From: Actinotalea endophytica
Lineage (GTDB): Bacteria; Actinomycetota; Actinomycetes; Actinomycetales; Cellulomonadaceae
Direction: 5' to 3'
Assembly: GCF_025717005.1 (NCBI RefSeq)
Contig: NZ_JAOVZU010000002.1
Location: 407,480 to 471,479, forward strand
DNA length: 64,000 nt
Part shown: piece after piece, positions 19,000 to 27,051 of the stretch
Position numbering within the stretch: the stretch's first letter is position 1
How the letters are laid out: each line of letters begins with the position of its first letter
Translations under genes and position numbers: made by a program
The notes under the pieces: generated by a model
The model's database searches: none
Told to the model about the DNA's origin: nothing
The model's input: only the letters and a program-made list of their open reading frames with translations

Positions 19000-19677
19000 G
19001 TGGACACGGCCCTACGGAGCAGGGACGGCAGCGTCCACGTGACCGACGAGCGGTTCAACACGGTCTCGCACCTGTTCGCCGCCTGCTTCGCCCTGGTGGG
19101 CGCGGCGTTGTTGATCGCCCAGGCGAGCGCCCAGGGCGATCCGTGGAAGATCGTCGGGTTCTCCGTGTACGGGCTCTCGGTCGTCACACTGTTCGTCTCC
19201 AGCACGCTGCACCACGGGATCGACCGCGGCCCGCGGGTCAACGAGGTGCTGCGCACCCTGGACTACGACTCGGTGTTCCTGCTGATCGCCGGCACGGTCA
19301 CCCCGCTGGTGCTCGTGCTGTTCCGCAACGTCTACGGCTGGACGGTGCTGGGCGCGGTGTGGGCGATCGCCGCGTTCGGCATCACGGTCCGCTCGTGGCA
19401 CCGCCGGCTGCCCAAGTACGTCACCAACACCCTCTACATCGCGCTGGGCTGGATGCCGGTGCTCCTGGTCGGCGCCGGCGGCGACATCCCGGCCGGGGCC
19501 CTGGTGCTGATGGCCGCGGGCGGCCTGGTCTACAGCGCGGGCTTCGTGATCTTCGTGATCGAGAGGCCGAACCCGTGGCCGGGGGTGTTCGGCTTCCACG
19601 AGATCTGGCACCTGATGGTGGTGGTCGCGGCGGTGCTGCACTACCTGCTGATGTACGTCTACGTGCTGCCGGCGTAG
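19000..19677 (+). CDS. Hemolysin III/TrhA family membrane protein
   Basis: 225-aa seven-helix membrane protein of the PAQR/hemolysin III family. Family markers are ERFNTVSHLFAACFALVGAALL (helix 1), TLHHGIDRGPRVNEVLRTLDYDSVFLLIAGTVTPL with the metal-ligand His, and EIWHLMVVVAAVLHYLLMYVYV carrying the C-terminal HxxxH-type ligands. I chose GTG 19000 because GGAAGGCGGAG is immediately upstream. An earlier GTG (18946) and ATG (18955) would add a Pro/Gly/Arg-rich tail. Related proteins affect membrane lipid homeostasis; lysis activity should not be assumed. Confidence 0.9.
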   Translation: MDTALRSRDGSVHVTDERFNTVSHLFAACFALVGAALLIAQASAQGDPWKIVGFSVYGLSVVTLFVSSTLHHGIDRGPRVNEVLRTLDYDSVFLLIAGTVTPLVLVLFRNVYGWTVLGAVWAIAAFGITVRSWHRRLPKYVTNTLYIALGWMPVLLVGAGGDIPAGALVLMAAGGLVYSAGFVIFVIERPNPWPGVFGFHEIWHLMVVVAAVLHYLLMYVYVLPA

Positions 19678-19690
19678 GCCCGAGAGCGAG

Positions 19691-19713
19691 GCCCCGTCCC
19701 GGTCGATCGGGGC
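19691..19713 (+). terminator. Hairpin after hemolysin III gene
   Basis: GCCCCG (19691-19696) pairs with CGGGGC (19708-19713), 13 bp past the stop codon. Short but correctly placed. Confidence 0.45.
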
Positions 19714-19793
19714 GGGTCGTGGCGCCGGGCCGCGCGACCACTAGCGTTGTCGGTGCCCGACGAGCGTGGGGCACCGATGCGACGGGAGACCTC

Positions 19794-20561
19794 ATGACTC
19801 TGCTCGACGGCCGAAGCGTGCTGGTGACGGGAGTGCTGACGGAGGGCTCGATCGCCTTCCACACCGCCCGGATCGCGCAGGAGCAGGGTGCCCAGGTGGT
19901 GCTCACGTCGTTCGGGCGCCAGATGCGGCTCACCGAGGCGATCGCGCGTCGCCTGCCGGTCCCGGCGCCGGTGGTGCAGCTCGACGTCACCTCCGACGAC
20001 GACCTCGCCGCCTTGGCCGAGCGGGTCGGCGAGCACGCCGAGCGGCTCGACGGCGTGGTCCACTCGATCGGGTTCGCGCCGCAGAGCGTCCTCGGCGGGC
20101 GGTTCCTCGAGGGCACCTGGCCGGACGTCGCGACGGCGCTGGAGGTCTCGGCGTACTCGCTGAAGTCGCTGGCGGTTGCGGCGCGGCCGCTGATGTCGCG
20201 CGGCGCCTCGGTGGTCGGCCTCACGTTCGACGCGAGCGTCGCGTGGCCGGTCTACGACTGGATGGGGGTCGCCAAGGCGGCCCTGGAGTCGACCTCGCGC
20301 TACCTGGCCCGCGACCTCGGCCCGGACGGCATCCGCGTCAACCTGGTCGCGGCAGGCCCGATCCGCACCACGGCGGCGAAGTCGATCCCCGGGTTCGAGC
20401 AGATCGAGGGCGACTGGGACCGACGCGCCCCGTTGGGCTGGGACGTCGCCGACGCCGAGCCCACCGCGCGGGCCGTCGTGGCGCTGCTGTCCGACTGGTT
20501 CCCGGCGACCACGGCCGAGATCATCCACGTGGACGGTGGCCTGCACGCGATGGGTTCCTGA
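19794..20561 (+). CDS. fabI: Enoyl-[acyl-carrier-protein] reductase (NADH)
   Basis: 255-aa short-chain dehydrogenase fold protein catalysing the last reduction of fatty-acid elongation. The FabI/InhA-type nucleotide segment reads GRSVLVTGVLTEGSIAFHTARIAQEQGAQVVLTSF. LDVTSDDDLAALAERV and VHSIGFAP follow. The catalytic pair Y-x6-K is in YDWMGVAKAALES, and the substrate loop AAGPIRTTAAKSIPGF precedes HVDGGLHAMG. ATG 19794 has GGGAG about 6 bp upstream. No fabG lies next to it, unlike the common actinobacterial fabG-fabI arrangement. Confidence 0.95.
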   Translation: MTLLDGRSVLVTGVLTEGSIAFHTARIAQEQGAQVVLTSFGRQMRLTEAIARRLPVPAPVVQLDVTSDDDLAALAERVGEHAERLDGVVHSIGFAPQSVLGGRFLEGTWPDVATALEVSAYSLKSLAVAARPLMSRGASVVGLTFDASVAWPVYDWMGVAKAALESTSRYLARDLGPDGIRVNLVAAGPIRTTAAKSIPGFEQIEGDWDRRAPLGWDVADAEPTARAVVALLSDWFPATTAEIIHVDGGLHAMGS

Positions 20562-20624
20562 GCCCGCCGCCTGCAGCTCTGCGGGAGCCCATGGGCCAAG
20601 GTCCTGGACTTCCCGGGGGCTGTC

Positions 20625-20657
20625 ACCTACGGTTGCGTAACTTACGCCCCCGTAGGT
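20625..20657. promoter_or_regulatory. 33-bp operator-like palindrome before nitronate monooxygenase gene
   Basis: Dyad symmetric about base 20641: outer arms ACCTACGG (20625-20632) and CCGTAGGT (20650-20657), inner arms GCGTAA (20635-20640) and TTACGC (20642-20647). It ends 14 bp before the GTG start. It is too close to the start for an upstream activator site, so I infer a repressor operator. No regulator gene is adjacent. Confidence 0.65.
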
Positions 20658-20671
20658 ACGAGAGGTGTCCC

Positions 20672-22156
20672 GTGCCCACCGCCCCCCACCGCCCGCTCCG
20701 CACCGCCCTGCCCCGGATCATCCAGGGCGGCATGGGCGTCGCGGTCTCCTCCTGGCGCCTCGCGTCGGCCGTCGCTCGTCGTGGCCAGCTCGGAGTCGTC
20801 TCCGGGACGGCGCTCGATCTTGTGCTGGCGCGCCGTCTGCAGGACGGCGACGTCGACGGTCATGTCCGGCGCGCGCTCGCGGCCTTCCCGGTGCCGGCGG
20901 TCGCCGCCCGGGTCCTCGCCCGCTACCTGCGACCCGGCGGCCGCGCCCCCGGCGCGTCCTACACCCCGGTGCCGCGCCTCGGCCTACGCCAGAGCCGGGC
21001 GGCGCAGGAGCTGACGATGCTCGCCAACTTCGTCGAGGTCTGGCTCGCCAAGGAGGGGCATCGCGGACCGGTGGGGATCAACTACCTGGAGAAGATCCAG
21101 ATGGCGACCCCCGCCGCCGCCTACGGCGCGATCCTCGCCGGCGTCGATGCCGTGCTGATGGGCGCCGGGATCCCGCGCCACCTGCCCCGGCTGCTGGACG
21201 ACCTCGCCGCGCACCGCCGCACCCGCCTGCCGATCGACGTGGCCGGTGACCCGTCCGGCGAGCACGCCGTGGAGATCGACCCGTCCGAGCTCCTGGGCCC
21301 GGACCTGCCGCCGGCGGAGCGCCCGATGTTCCTCGCCATCGTCTCCTCCGAGGCGCTCGCCGGGTACCTGTGCCGCGACGAGGCGATCCGCCCCGACGGC
21401 TTCGTCGTCGAAGGCCCACCGGCCGGCGGCCACAACGCGCCGCCCCGCGGACGCCCGGTGTTCGACGACCGGGGCCAGCCGGTGTTCGGACCGCGCGACG
21501 ACGCCGACGTCGCCAAGATCGCGGCGCTCGGGCTGCCGTTCTGGCTCGCCGGGGCATTCGGTACACCCGAGGGCGTGGTGGCCGCGGCCGAGGGCGGTGC
21601 CGTGGGCGTTCAGGTCGGCACGGTGTTCGCGTTGAGCAGCGACTCCGGGATGACCGACGAGATCCGCGGCCGTCTGCTCGAGGGGGTACGTGACGGCACC
21701 CTCGAGGTGCTCACCGACGCCCAGGCGTCGCCGACCGGCTTCCCGTTCAAGGTCGCTCAGCTCGAGGGCACCCTGTCCGACCGGGAGGTCCGCGAGGCGC
21801 GCCCGCGGCTGTGCGACCTCGGCTACCTGCGCACGCCCTTCCTCAAGGACGACGGGAAGGTCGGCTACCGCTGCCCGGCGGAACCCGTCGCCGTGTGGGA
21901 ACGCAAGGGCGGGGACGCCGCGGACACCGAGGGGCGGGTGTGCCTGTGCAACGCCCTGACGGCGACCATCGGGCTCGGGCAGATCCGACCCGACGGCACG
22001 CCCGAGGAGGTCGTGGTCACCTTGGGGGCCGACCTCACGAGTGCGCGTCGGCTCGCCGATCGGCACCCCGAGGGCTGGACGGCCGACCAGGTGCTCGACT
22101 GGATGCTCGGCGAAGGTGCCGGGGTCGCGGATCGTGACGTGGTCGCGGTGGCGTGA
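20672..22156 (+). CDS. Nitronate monooxygenase (2-nitropropane dioxygenase) family protein
   Basis: 494-aa FMN-dependent TIM-barrel protein. The start LPRIIQGGMGVAVSSWRLASAVARRGQLGVVSGTALD is typical, and the flavin-phosphate region GLPFWLAGAFGTPEGVVAAAEGGAVGVQVGTVFALSSDSG is intact. At 494 residues it is longer than ordinary family members (about 320-360): there is an insert around 60-115, and about 90 C-terminal residues containing CDLGYL, YRCP and VCLCNAL. This long form is known among actinobacterial members. The GTG at 20672 follows GAGAGG; the frame upstream overlaps fabI out of phase. The operator-like palindrome upstream suggests regulated expression. Confidence 0.88.
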   Translation: MPTAPHRPLRTALPRIIQGGMGVAVSSWRLASAVARRGQLGVVSGTALDLVLARRLQDGDVDGHVRRALAAFPVPAVAARVLARYLRPGGRAPGASYTPVPRLGLRQSRAAQELTMLANFVEVWLAKEGHRGPVGINYLEKIQMATPAAAYGAILAGVDAVLMGAGIPRHLPRLLDDLAAHRRTRLPIDVAGDPSGEHAVEIDPSELLGPDLPPAERPMFLAIVSSEALAGYLCRDEAIRPDGFVVEGPPAGGHNAPPRGRPVFDDRGQPVFGPRDDADVAKIAALGLPFWLAGAFGTPEGVVAAAEGGAVGVQVGTVFALSSDSGMTDEIRGRLLEGVRDGTLEVLTDAQASPTGFPFKVAQLEGTLSDREVREARPRLCDLGYLRTPFLKDDGKVGYRCPAEPVAVWERKGGDAADTEGRVCLCNALTATIGLGQIRPDGTPEEVVVTLGADLTSARRLADRHPEGWTADQVLDWMLGEGAGVADRDVVAVA

Positions 22157-22245
22157 GGCCCGGGCCGCCCGCCTCGATCTCGGGCTCGACGGATCGAAGG
22201 AGAGCCTGGCCAGCTCGAGCCGCCAACCTGCGGCTCTGCTCGTGT

Positions 22246-22278
22246 GGGGTGGCCCAGGAGCTGATCCTGGGCCACCCC
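22246..22278. terminator. Bidirectional terminator hairpin
   Basis: Perfect 14-bp stem GGGGTGGCCCAGGA (22246-22259) with TCCTGGGCCACCCC (22265-22278) and a 5-nt loop, lying between convergent genes. Confidence 0.85.
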
Positions 22279-22291
22279 AACGTCACGTGGT

Positions 22292-22966
22292 CTAGCGCGG
22301 CGCTGCCGCGTCGCCACCTTTGAAGACCAGCGTTCCGCCCGAGCGCTCGACGGCAAGCAGCCCGCGCAGCTCGCGCAGGGCCGGGTTGCCGTCCAGCGTG
22401 CGCGCGGCGTTGGCCAGCGACCGCAGGGTCGCGGTCTCACCGCGCGCCCGCTCGAGCGCGGCCGCCGCCTCCTGGCGGGCGAGCGCGACCTGCGCGAACG
22501 ACCGGCGCAGCTCGCCCGGGAAGGACAGGTCGCGCAGGTCGACCGCCTGCACGTCCGCACCGATGTCGCCTGCCTCGTCCCGGACACGCTCGGCCAGGCC
22601 CGCGCCCACCTCCGCCCGAGCGATGAGAAGGTCCTCAGCGGAACGGGTCGCCACGACGTCGCGGATGGCCAGCTGGGCGGCGAGGTAGAGCCGCTCGGCC
22701 GGGGCGGTCGTCGCATCGCTCGCGAGCACCCACGCCAGCGCGTCGACCACGGCGTAGCGGACCACGACGGCGGCCCGGACGCCCACCCCGTCGGCGGTGA
22801 GGATCTCCTGGCCGGTGACCTTCAGGAGCGTGGGGCGCAGGTCGACGAGAGTGAGCGCGCTGCGGCGCTTGCGGTACCGGTGCCGTCCTGGTCCGAGCAC
22901 GACGGGAGCCGCGCCGGACTGGTGCAGCACGACGCGCTGGAACTCCTGGACGGTGACCCTGGCCAT
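22292..22966 (-). CDS. SPFH/band-7 (slipin-like) domain protein
   Basis: 224-aa protein with a band-7 domain: VVLGPGRHRYRKRR, LVDLRPTLLKVTGQEILTADGVGVRAAVVVRYAVVDALAWV, LYLAAQLAIRDVVATRSAEDLL and IGADVQAVDLRDLSFPGELRRSFAQVALARQEAAAALERARGE, the start of the usual helical tail. It lacks the N-terminal membrane hairpin of slipins, so it may be cytoplasmic or peripheral. The ribosome site GAGGAAGGA precedes the ATG. It is the last chromosomal gene before the ssrA-associated island. Confidence 0.87.
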   Translation of the reverse strand: MARVTVQEFQRVVLHQSGAAPVVLGPGRHRYRKRRSALTLVDLRPTLLKVTGQEILTADGVGVRAAVVVRYAVVDALAWVLASDATTAPAERLYLAAQLAIRDVVATRSAEDLLIARAEVGAGLAERVRDEAGDIGADVQAVDLRDLSFPGELRRSFAQVALARQEAAAALERARGETATLRSLANAARTLDGNPALRELRGLLAVERSGGTLVFKGGDAAAPR

Positions 22967-23327
22967 GGTCCTTCCTCACTATGAGAGTCGGCGCGACCGT
23001 CAGACCGGCGCGGGCCGGGCGCCGGGGCGTGAGCCGCAGGGGCGACCGGTCGGTCTGCGCCGGCCTGGCGGCCGGTTGCGGAGTTGCACCGCCGGCCCCG
23101 GGAACCGGGAGTCCGCTTCTGTACAGCGCTGCGCCGCCGACTGGGAAACCCTGGGCCTGACTGGCCCTCGGCCCCGGGAACGGCGCGCCGTGCGAGGGTA
23201 GCCGAGCACGTGCCGCGGCGTCTTGAGGATTGCCCCGCTCGGGTGACCCGTGGCGCCGGGTGGGTGGGCGACTGCGTTGGCGCCAGGTCGCCAACGGGTC
23301 GCCACGCGATTGGCGCCGTCAACAAGA
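22967..23327. other. Intergenic region without a gene
   Basis: No convincing gene on either strand. It holds an inverted repeat GTTGGCG (23276-23282)/CGCCAAC (23289-23295) and, at 23310-23322, the TTGGCGCCGTCAA variant of a dyad that recurs in the island (see the dyad entries). Confidence 0.5.
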
Positions 23328-23363
23328 GGATCCCGTCGGGCGCAACGGCACTAGGCGGGATCC
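23328..23363 (-). terminator. Relict ssrA-type terminator at island end A
   Basis: GGATCCCG (23328-23335) pairs with CGGGATCC (23356-23363). It stands 4 bp beyond the ssrA 3'-end copy, where a tmRNA terminator would be. The hairpin at 27052-27087 is a diverged homologue with compensatory stem changes. Confidence 0.6.
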
Positions 23364-23367
23364 CACG

Positions 23368-23389
23368 GGTGGAGGTGGCGGGAATCGAA
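23368..23389 (-). repeat. Attachment-site copy A (ssrA 3' end)
   Basis: 22 bp identical to the 3' end of the tmRNA gene (starts GGTGGAGGTGGCGGG). Direct repeat with copies at 27092-27113 and 39611-39632. Interpreted as the distal att site of the island. Confidence 0.85.
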
Positions 23390-23546
23390 GGCGCTCGGAT
23401 CCATCGGGGTGTCGTGGTGCAGCGGTGTGAACTGCGGTGATGGGCGAGCGGGCGGCGGCGTGACGTCTGCTGGGCAGGCAACCGTGTAGACGTCGTCAAC
23501 GGGGAGGGTCTTGCGCGAGCCCGAGTTCGTCGTTCAGAATTGACTC

Positions 23547-24593
23547 ATGTTCACGCGGGATGAACGCGAGCATGAACTGAACGCCCTGCTCGCTCGGACG
23601 TCGGAAGTGCTCGCGAAGTGGGGCATCTCGGTGTCGGGTGAGCCGGCTCGCGCCGATGAGGCGAAAGCCGACCTCGTTCTGACTCTCGACGCCGGTGCCC
23701 GAGGGGTCACGCGCTACCCGGTGGTCGTCAAGCTGACTCGGCTGGATGGTCAGTACGCGACCGCGATGGCGCTCCCGGCGGAGCGGCCATTGCTCCTTCT
23801 CGCGCCGCACGTGCCCGATGCCGCCGCGGATGCGTTGAGTGCCCGTGACGTGCAGTTCGTCGACGGTGCGGGGAACGTGAGGTTGGGGTGGGACGGGATG
23901 TCGCTGGACGTCCGGGGATACCGGCCACGCGCCACAGAGGCGCGCAGGAAGGACCCGACTGCGTCGAGAGCGTTCACCCGCTCAGGGGTGATGGTCGTGT
24001 TCGCGCTGCTGAGCTGGCCGGGCATGGTGGCGAGGCCGGTCCGGGAGATCGCGTTCGCGAGTGGCACGGCTGTCGGCACCGTCCATGCGGTGATGAGTGC
24101 ACTAATCGACGCGGGGTATGTCTACGAGTCCGATGCGGGCCTGGGGCTGAATCGCGCCGGCGAGCTCCTCGACAGGTGGGCCGAGGCCTACGCGGTCCGA
24201 CTGGCTCGCAAGCTCGAGCTCGGCGCGTTCGCGATCACGGATCCCGAGCGGCTGAGTGATCTCGAGAGGTCCCTGCTCGGTGGCGGGGCTCTGGTCGGGG
24301 GTGAGCTCGCGGGATCGCGGATCGACGCCAACCTGCGGCCGGCCACGGCGACGTTCTACGTCGACGAGATTCCCGGCGAGCTCATCGCCCGATTCCGCCT
24401 GCGCCGCGACGACGCGGGCGGCACGATCCACTTCCGGCGGCGCTTCTGGAAACAGCAGTCGCCGGGCGCGGACGTCGTACCCTCGCCCCTCGTCTACGCC
24501 GACCTGGTGTCCTCGGGCGACCCCAGGCAACGCGAGCACGCGGAGAGGATCAGGCGCGTCGATGATCGACTTGTCGAGCTCGACCGATCCTAG
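23547..24593 (+). CDS. AbiEi-like type IV antitoxin / DNA-binding protein (long form)
   Basis: 348 aa. The N-terminal 120 residues (ADLVLTLDAGARGVTRYPVVVKLTRLDG, ERPLLLLAPHVPDAAADALSARDVQFVDGAGNVRL) have a nuclease-fold-like alpha-beta character. Residues 140-205 form a winged helix (SGVMVVFALLSWPGMVARPVREIAFASGTAVGTVHAVMSALIDAGYV). The C-terminal half (LVGGELAGSRIDANLRPATATFYV ... RRRFW) resembles the effector-facing region of long AbiEi antitoxins. It overlaps a nucleotidyltransferase gene by 32 bp, the expected toxin partner. It starts at ATG 23547 with no clear ribosome site. First gene inside the island. Confidence 0.72.
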   Translation: MFTRDEREHELNALLARTSEVLAKWGISVSGEPARADEAKADLVLTLDAGARGVTRYPVVVKLTRLDGQYATAMALPAERPLLLLAPHVPDAAADALSARDVQFVDGAGNVRLGWDGMSLDVRGYRPRATEARRKDPTASRAFTRSGVMVVFALLSWPGMVARPVREIAFASGTAVGTVHAVMSALIDAGYVYESDAGLGLNRAGELLDRWAEAYAVRLARKLELGAFAITDPERLSDLERSLLGGGALVGGELAGSRIDANLRPATATFYVDEIPGELIARFRLRRDDAGGTIHFRRRFWKQQSPGADVVPSPLVYADLVSSGDPRQREHAERIRRVDDRLVELDRS

Positions 24594-25362
24594 GATCGGC
24601 GTCGCGAGCCACGTCCTCAGCGAGGTCGATGCCGTGGCGACACGCCACGGCATCCGGCTCATGGTCGTCGGCGCGACGGCGCGCGACATCTTGTCCGAGA
24701 CCATCGTCGGCGCCCCGCCAGCGCGCGCGACGGCGGACGTCGACGTCGCCGTGGCGGTGCCGTCCTGGCAGGCATTCGAGGCTCTGACCGCCGACCTGAC
24801 CCGGGTCGGGCGCAGCCGCCATCGCTTCCTGGTGGCCGGCGCGCAGGTCGACGTGGTGCCGTTCGGCGACGTGGAGACCGGCGATCGCCTGGTTGATTGG
24901 GGCGATGGAACCCGGATGAGCGCTCGTGGCCTCAACGAGGCATTCGCCCACGCGAGGCCTGTACGGCTTCCGGGCGGCGTCGAGGTGCTCGTGCCAACGG
25001 TTGCCGGTCTCGCGGTACTGAAGCTTGTCGCCTGGTCGGACCGGCGACTGGAGACGAAGCGCGACGCTGTCGACCTCCAGACGATCTTGGGCTGGTATGC
25101 GACCGGGACGTTTCTCGACGAGCTCTACGAGACCGAGCTCAGCCTGCTCAGCGCATACGACTTCGACCCCGCACCCGCGTCTGCGCATCGGCTCGGCAGG
25201 CACATGGCCGAGCTGCTCGGCTCGACCACCACCGACGTGGTCGCACTGGTCGACGACGAGAGCCTCGGAAAGCTCGCGGCAGACATGCCCAACTCGGTCG
25301 CTGACCAGGCGCTTGCGCTTCGGGCGCTCCGGGAAGGACTCCGGCACAGCGGGTTCGGGTAG
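24562..25362 (+). CDS. Nucleotidyltransferase, probable AbiEii-like toxin
   Basis: 266-aa protein of the minimal/AbiEii nucleotidyltransferase superfamily. The G-[AG]-x9-D-x-D type active site is seen as LMVVGATARDIL followed by ATADVDVAVAV; VDVVPFGDVE supplies the third acidic residue, and VPTVAGLAVLKLVAWSDR is the helical region typical of these toxins. The ATG at 24562 lies inside the end of the antitoxin-like gene, implying coupled synthesis. I infer a type IV toxin-antitoxin pair that could act in phage abortive infection. The usual antitoxin-then-toxin order is kept. Confidence 0.75.
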   Translation: MIDLSSSTDPRIGVASHVLSEVDAVATRHGIRLMVVGATARDILSETIVGAPPARATADVDVAVAVPSWQAFEALTADLTRVGRSRHRFLVAGAQVDVVPFGDVETGDRLVDWGDGTRMSARGLNEAFAHARPVRLPGGVEVLVPTVAGLAVLKLVAWSDRRLETKRDAVDLQTILGWYATGTFLDELYETELSLLSAYDFDPAPASAHRLGRHMAELLGSTTTDVVALVDDESLGKLAADMPNSVADQALALRALREGLRHSGFG

Positions 25363-25436
25363 ATCGCGCAGACAGCGCGACCGGCGAAGCCCCGGCTCGC
25401 GCGCGAGACTGAGCATCCGGAGACGACATGGCCAGA

Positions 25437-25462
25437 GGTTCGCGACGCGATTGACGCCGTCA
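25437..25462. repeat. Island dyad repeat, copy 2 (TTGACG-type)
   Basis: Copy of a 26-28-bp repeat containing the palindrome TTGACGCCGTCAA (25449-25461), preceded by CGACGCGA. Related copies are at 23297-23323 and 27021-27047. It lies between the 3' ends of the two convergent toxin-antitoxin modules. Confidence 0.6.
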
Positions 25463-25469
25463 ACGAGGG

Positions 25470-26357
25470 TCAGATCGTCGTCCACGCGTACGCGTCGGGA
25501 TCCCACGTTCCGTTTGCGAGCCGACCTTCGAGCACGGGGTCGAGCATCGCGGCGGCCAGAGCGTGGCCACGGTCAACGTCCGGATCGAGGCCGACCGTGA
25601 TCGCAAGGCGCCGGTAGGTGCCACGCCACTCGGCAGGGGGAGCAGGGAGCGAGCTCGGTGGCTCGTGGGTGGCGCGTCGTGCGAACACGGCGTCGATGTC
25701 CACGCGCAGTGCCCGGGCGTCGATCGTGAACGGGGAGGCGATGAGCGCGAGGTCCACGACGTCCTTGGTGCGGGTGCTGGGCCGGCCGCCCTCGTAGGTG
25801 CGGGTGTAGGCGTGCAGCTTCTCGGCGACCTGGGTCGCCAGGGGAAGCGTTGGCACGCTCACCGGTGGGATGCCGGCGAAGGCGAGCATGTCTGCAGTGG
25901 TGACCCGGTCCTCGCCGCCCGCGGGGCCTTCGTCGGTTCCCACGTCGAGGATGAACGACTCGAAAGGCCTCCCTGCCAGAGATGCGGTGACGCGGAACCG
26001 GTGTGTGCCACCCAGCAGGTCCGGGGTGCCTTCGGAGCGTTCGAGGCTGAACACAAAGTGGTCGTCGAGGTCTACGGCGGCGGCGTCGAAGAGTGTGTCG
26101 AGGAGATGGTCTCCGTCGTCGTGCCAGCTGAGGTCCACGTCCTTCGTGGAGCGGGCGCGGTCGGCGAGGTGTAGGTCGAGTGCGAACCCGCCCTTGAGGA
26201 CCCACGCGCCTGGCGCCGCGACGAGGAGGCGCGCGAGCAGCCGATCGAAGGCGATGCGCTTGCGGAGTCGGGGGAGGCGTGACGGGTCGCCTGCGGTGAG
26301 TGCCTTCAGGCGGTCCTCGAGCGCACGCCGGAACGCTGCAGGGGTGTTGTACCTCAC
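25470..26357 (-). CDS. AbiEii-family nucleotidyltransferase toxin
   Basis: 295-aa toxin of a classic type IV pair. The active-site block WVLKGGFALDLHLADRARSTKDVDLSWHDDG (residues about 52-82) has GG and the D-x-D. IPPVSVPTLPLATQVAEKLHAYTRTYEGGRPSTRTKDVVDLALIA is the diagnostic AbiEii/AbiGii segment with EKLHAYT and KDVVDL. Family members transfer nucleotides to tRNA or other targets and are toxic until antagonised. The GTG start overlaps the antitoxin stop by 4 bp. It converges on the plus-strand AbiE-like module. Confidence 0.9.
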   Translation of the reverse strand: MRYNTPAAFRRALEDRLKALTAGDPSRLPRLRKRIAFDRLLARLLVAAPGAWVLKGGFALDLHLADRARSTKDVDLSWHDDGDHLLDTLFDAAAVDLDDHFVFSLERSEGTPDLLGGTHRFRVTASLAGRPFESFILDVGTDEGPAGGEDRVTTADMLAFAGIPPVSVPTLPLATQVAEKLHAYTRTYEGGRPSTRTKDVVDLALIASPFTIDARALRVDIDAVFARRATHEPPSSLPAPPAEWRGTYRRLAITVGLDPDVDRGHALAAAMLDPVLEGRLANGTWDPDAYAWTTI

Positions 26358-26956
26358 GTCTGGGCCCCCGTGGTGGCGGTCTGGATCAGCTCGCGCGTCC
26401 GGGATGATCGCGTGGCCGCAGCCTCGGTGAGCCGACGGTGTGTCGTCAGGCCGCGCTGGAGAGCCTGGCGGATCGCAAGCTCGATCTGCTCGGGCTGGGT
26501 GCCGGTCTCCGCGCAGTCGATGATGGTCCGCTCGGGAGTGGTTGTCGCGATGCCTGCCACGTCGCGGACCTCCCCGGCCCCCAGCGGCCGGGCGAGGGTG
26601 TGCAGCCTGACTCCGGCCCGCGGGCGCTGGCCGCGCTGGGAGCGCGGGAGCGAGACGTGCACGGCGTCGGGGATGACGTCGGCCAGGTCGTAGAGCTCGA
26701 GGGCGCTCTCGTGGGAGACCACTGCGTGGGCAGGGCGCAGCGGTAGCCAGGCCGCGACGACGTGTTCGAGCGGACTGCTGGGGAAGTGGCGTAGGCGGTA
26801 GATGCCGCGGCCCACGCGTTCGTATCGCCCGCCGGGGCGTGCGTGGTAGCGCAGGGTGCTGCGGTCCATGCCCGCCTCGATCGCCTGGCCGGCAGTGAAG
26901 TACCCGGCCTGGCTCTCCGCGACGTCATACAGCCGGTCGTGGTCAACGTCATGCAT
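26354..26956 (-). CDS. AbiEi-family antitoxin
   Basis: 200-aa antitoxin with an N-terminal winged helix (YDVAESQAGYFTAGQAIEAGMDRSTLRYHARPGGRYERVGRGIYRL) and the AbiEi C-terminal core: HAVVSHESALELYDLADVIPDAVHVSLPRS, VRLHTLARPL, and TTTPERTIIDCAETGTQPEQIELAIRQAL. AbiEi proteins repress their own operon by binding inverted repeats. Here an imperfect dyad lies over the start region. ATG 26956 gives the usual family N-terminus; ATG 26983 would add nine residues. The downstream toxin is coupled by a 4-bp overlap. Confidence 0.9.
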   Translation of the reverse strand: MHDVDHDRLYDVAESQAGYFTAGQAIEAGMDRSTLRYHARPGGRYERVGRGIYRLRHFPSSPLEHVVAAWLPLRPAHAVVSHESALELYDLADVIPDAVHVSLPRSQRGQRPRAGVRLHTLARPLGAGEVRDVAGIATTTPERTIIDCAETGTQPEQIELAIRQALQRGLTTHRRLTEAAATRSSRTRELIQTATTGAQT

Positions 26957-26983
26957 AAGGGGGAACCTATCCCCTCTTTGCAT
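26951..26983. promoter_or_regulatory. Candidate AbiEi autoregulatory operator
   Basis: Imperfect 33-bp dyad with outer arms ATGCA/TGCAT and inner GGGGA/TCCCC segments, covering both possible start codons of the antitoxin gene. AbiEi is known to bind promoter inverted repeats; binding here is inferred. Confidence 0.4.
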
Positions 26984-27020
26984 GACATCGCGGCATCTCC
27001 GAGCGCAACGAGCGGCGACG

Positions 27021-27047
27021 GGTCGCAACGGGATTGACGGCGTCAAC
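27021..27047. repeat. Island dyad repeat, copy 3 (TTGACG-type)
   Basis: Contains the palindrome TTGACGGCGTCAA (27034-27046), 58 bp before att copy B. In copy 1 the palindrome is likewise 58 bp before att copy A. A further TTGACGGCGTCAA is at 27211-27223. These may be recombination-associated or regulator sites. Confidence 0.6.
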
Positions 27048-27051
27048 ATGC

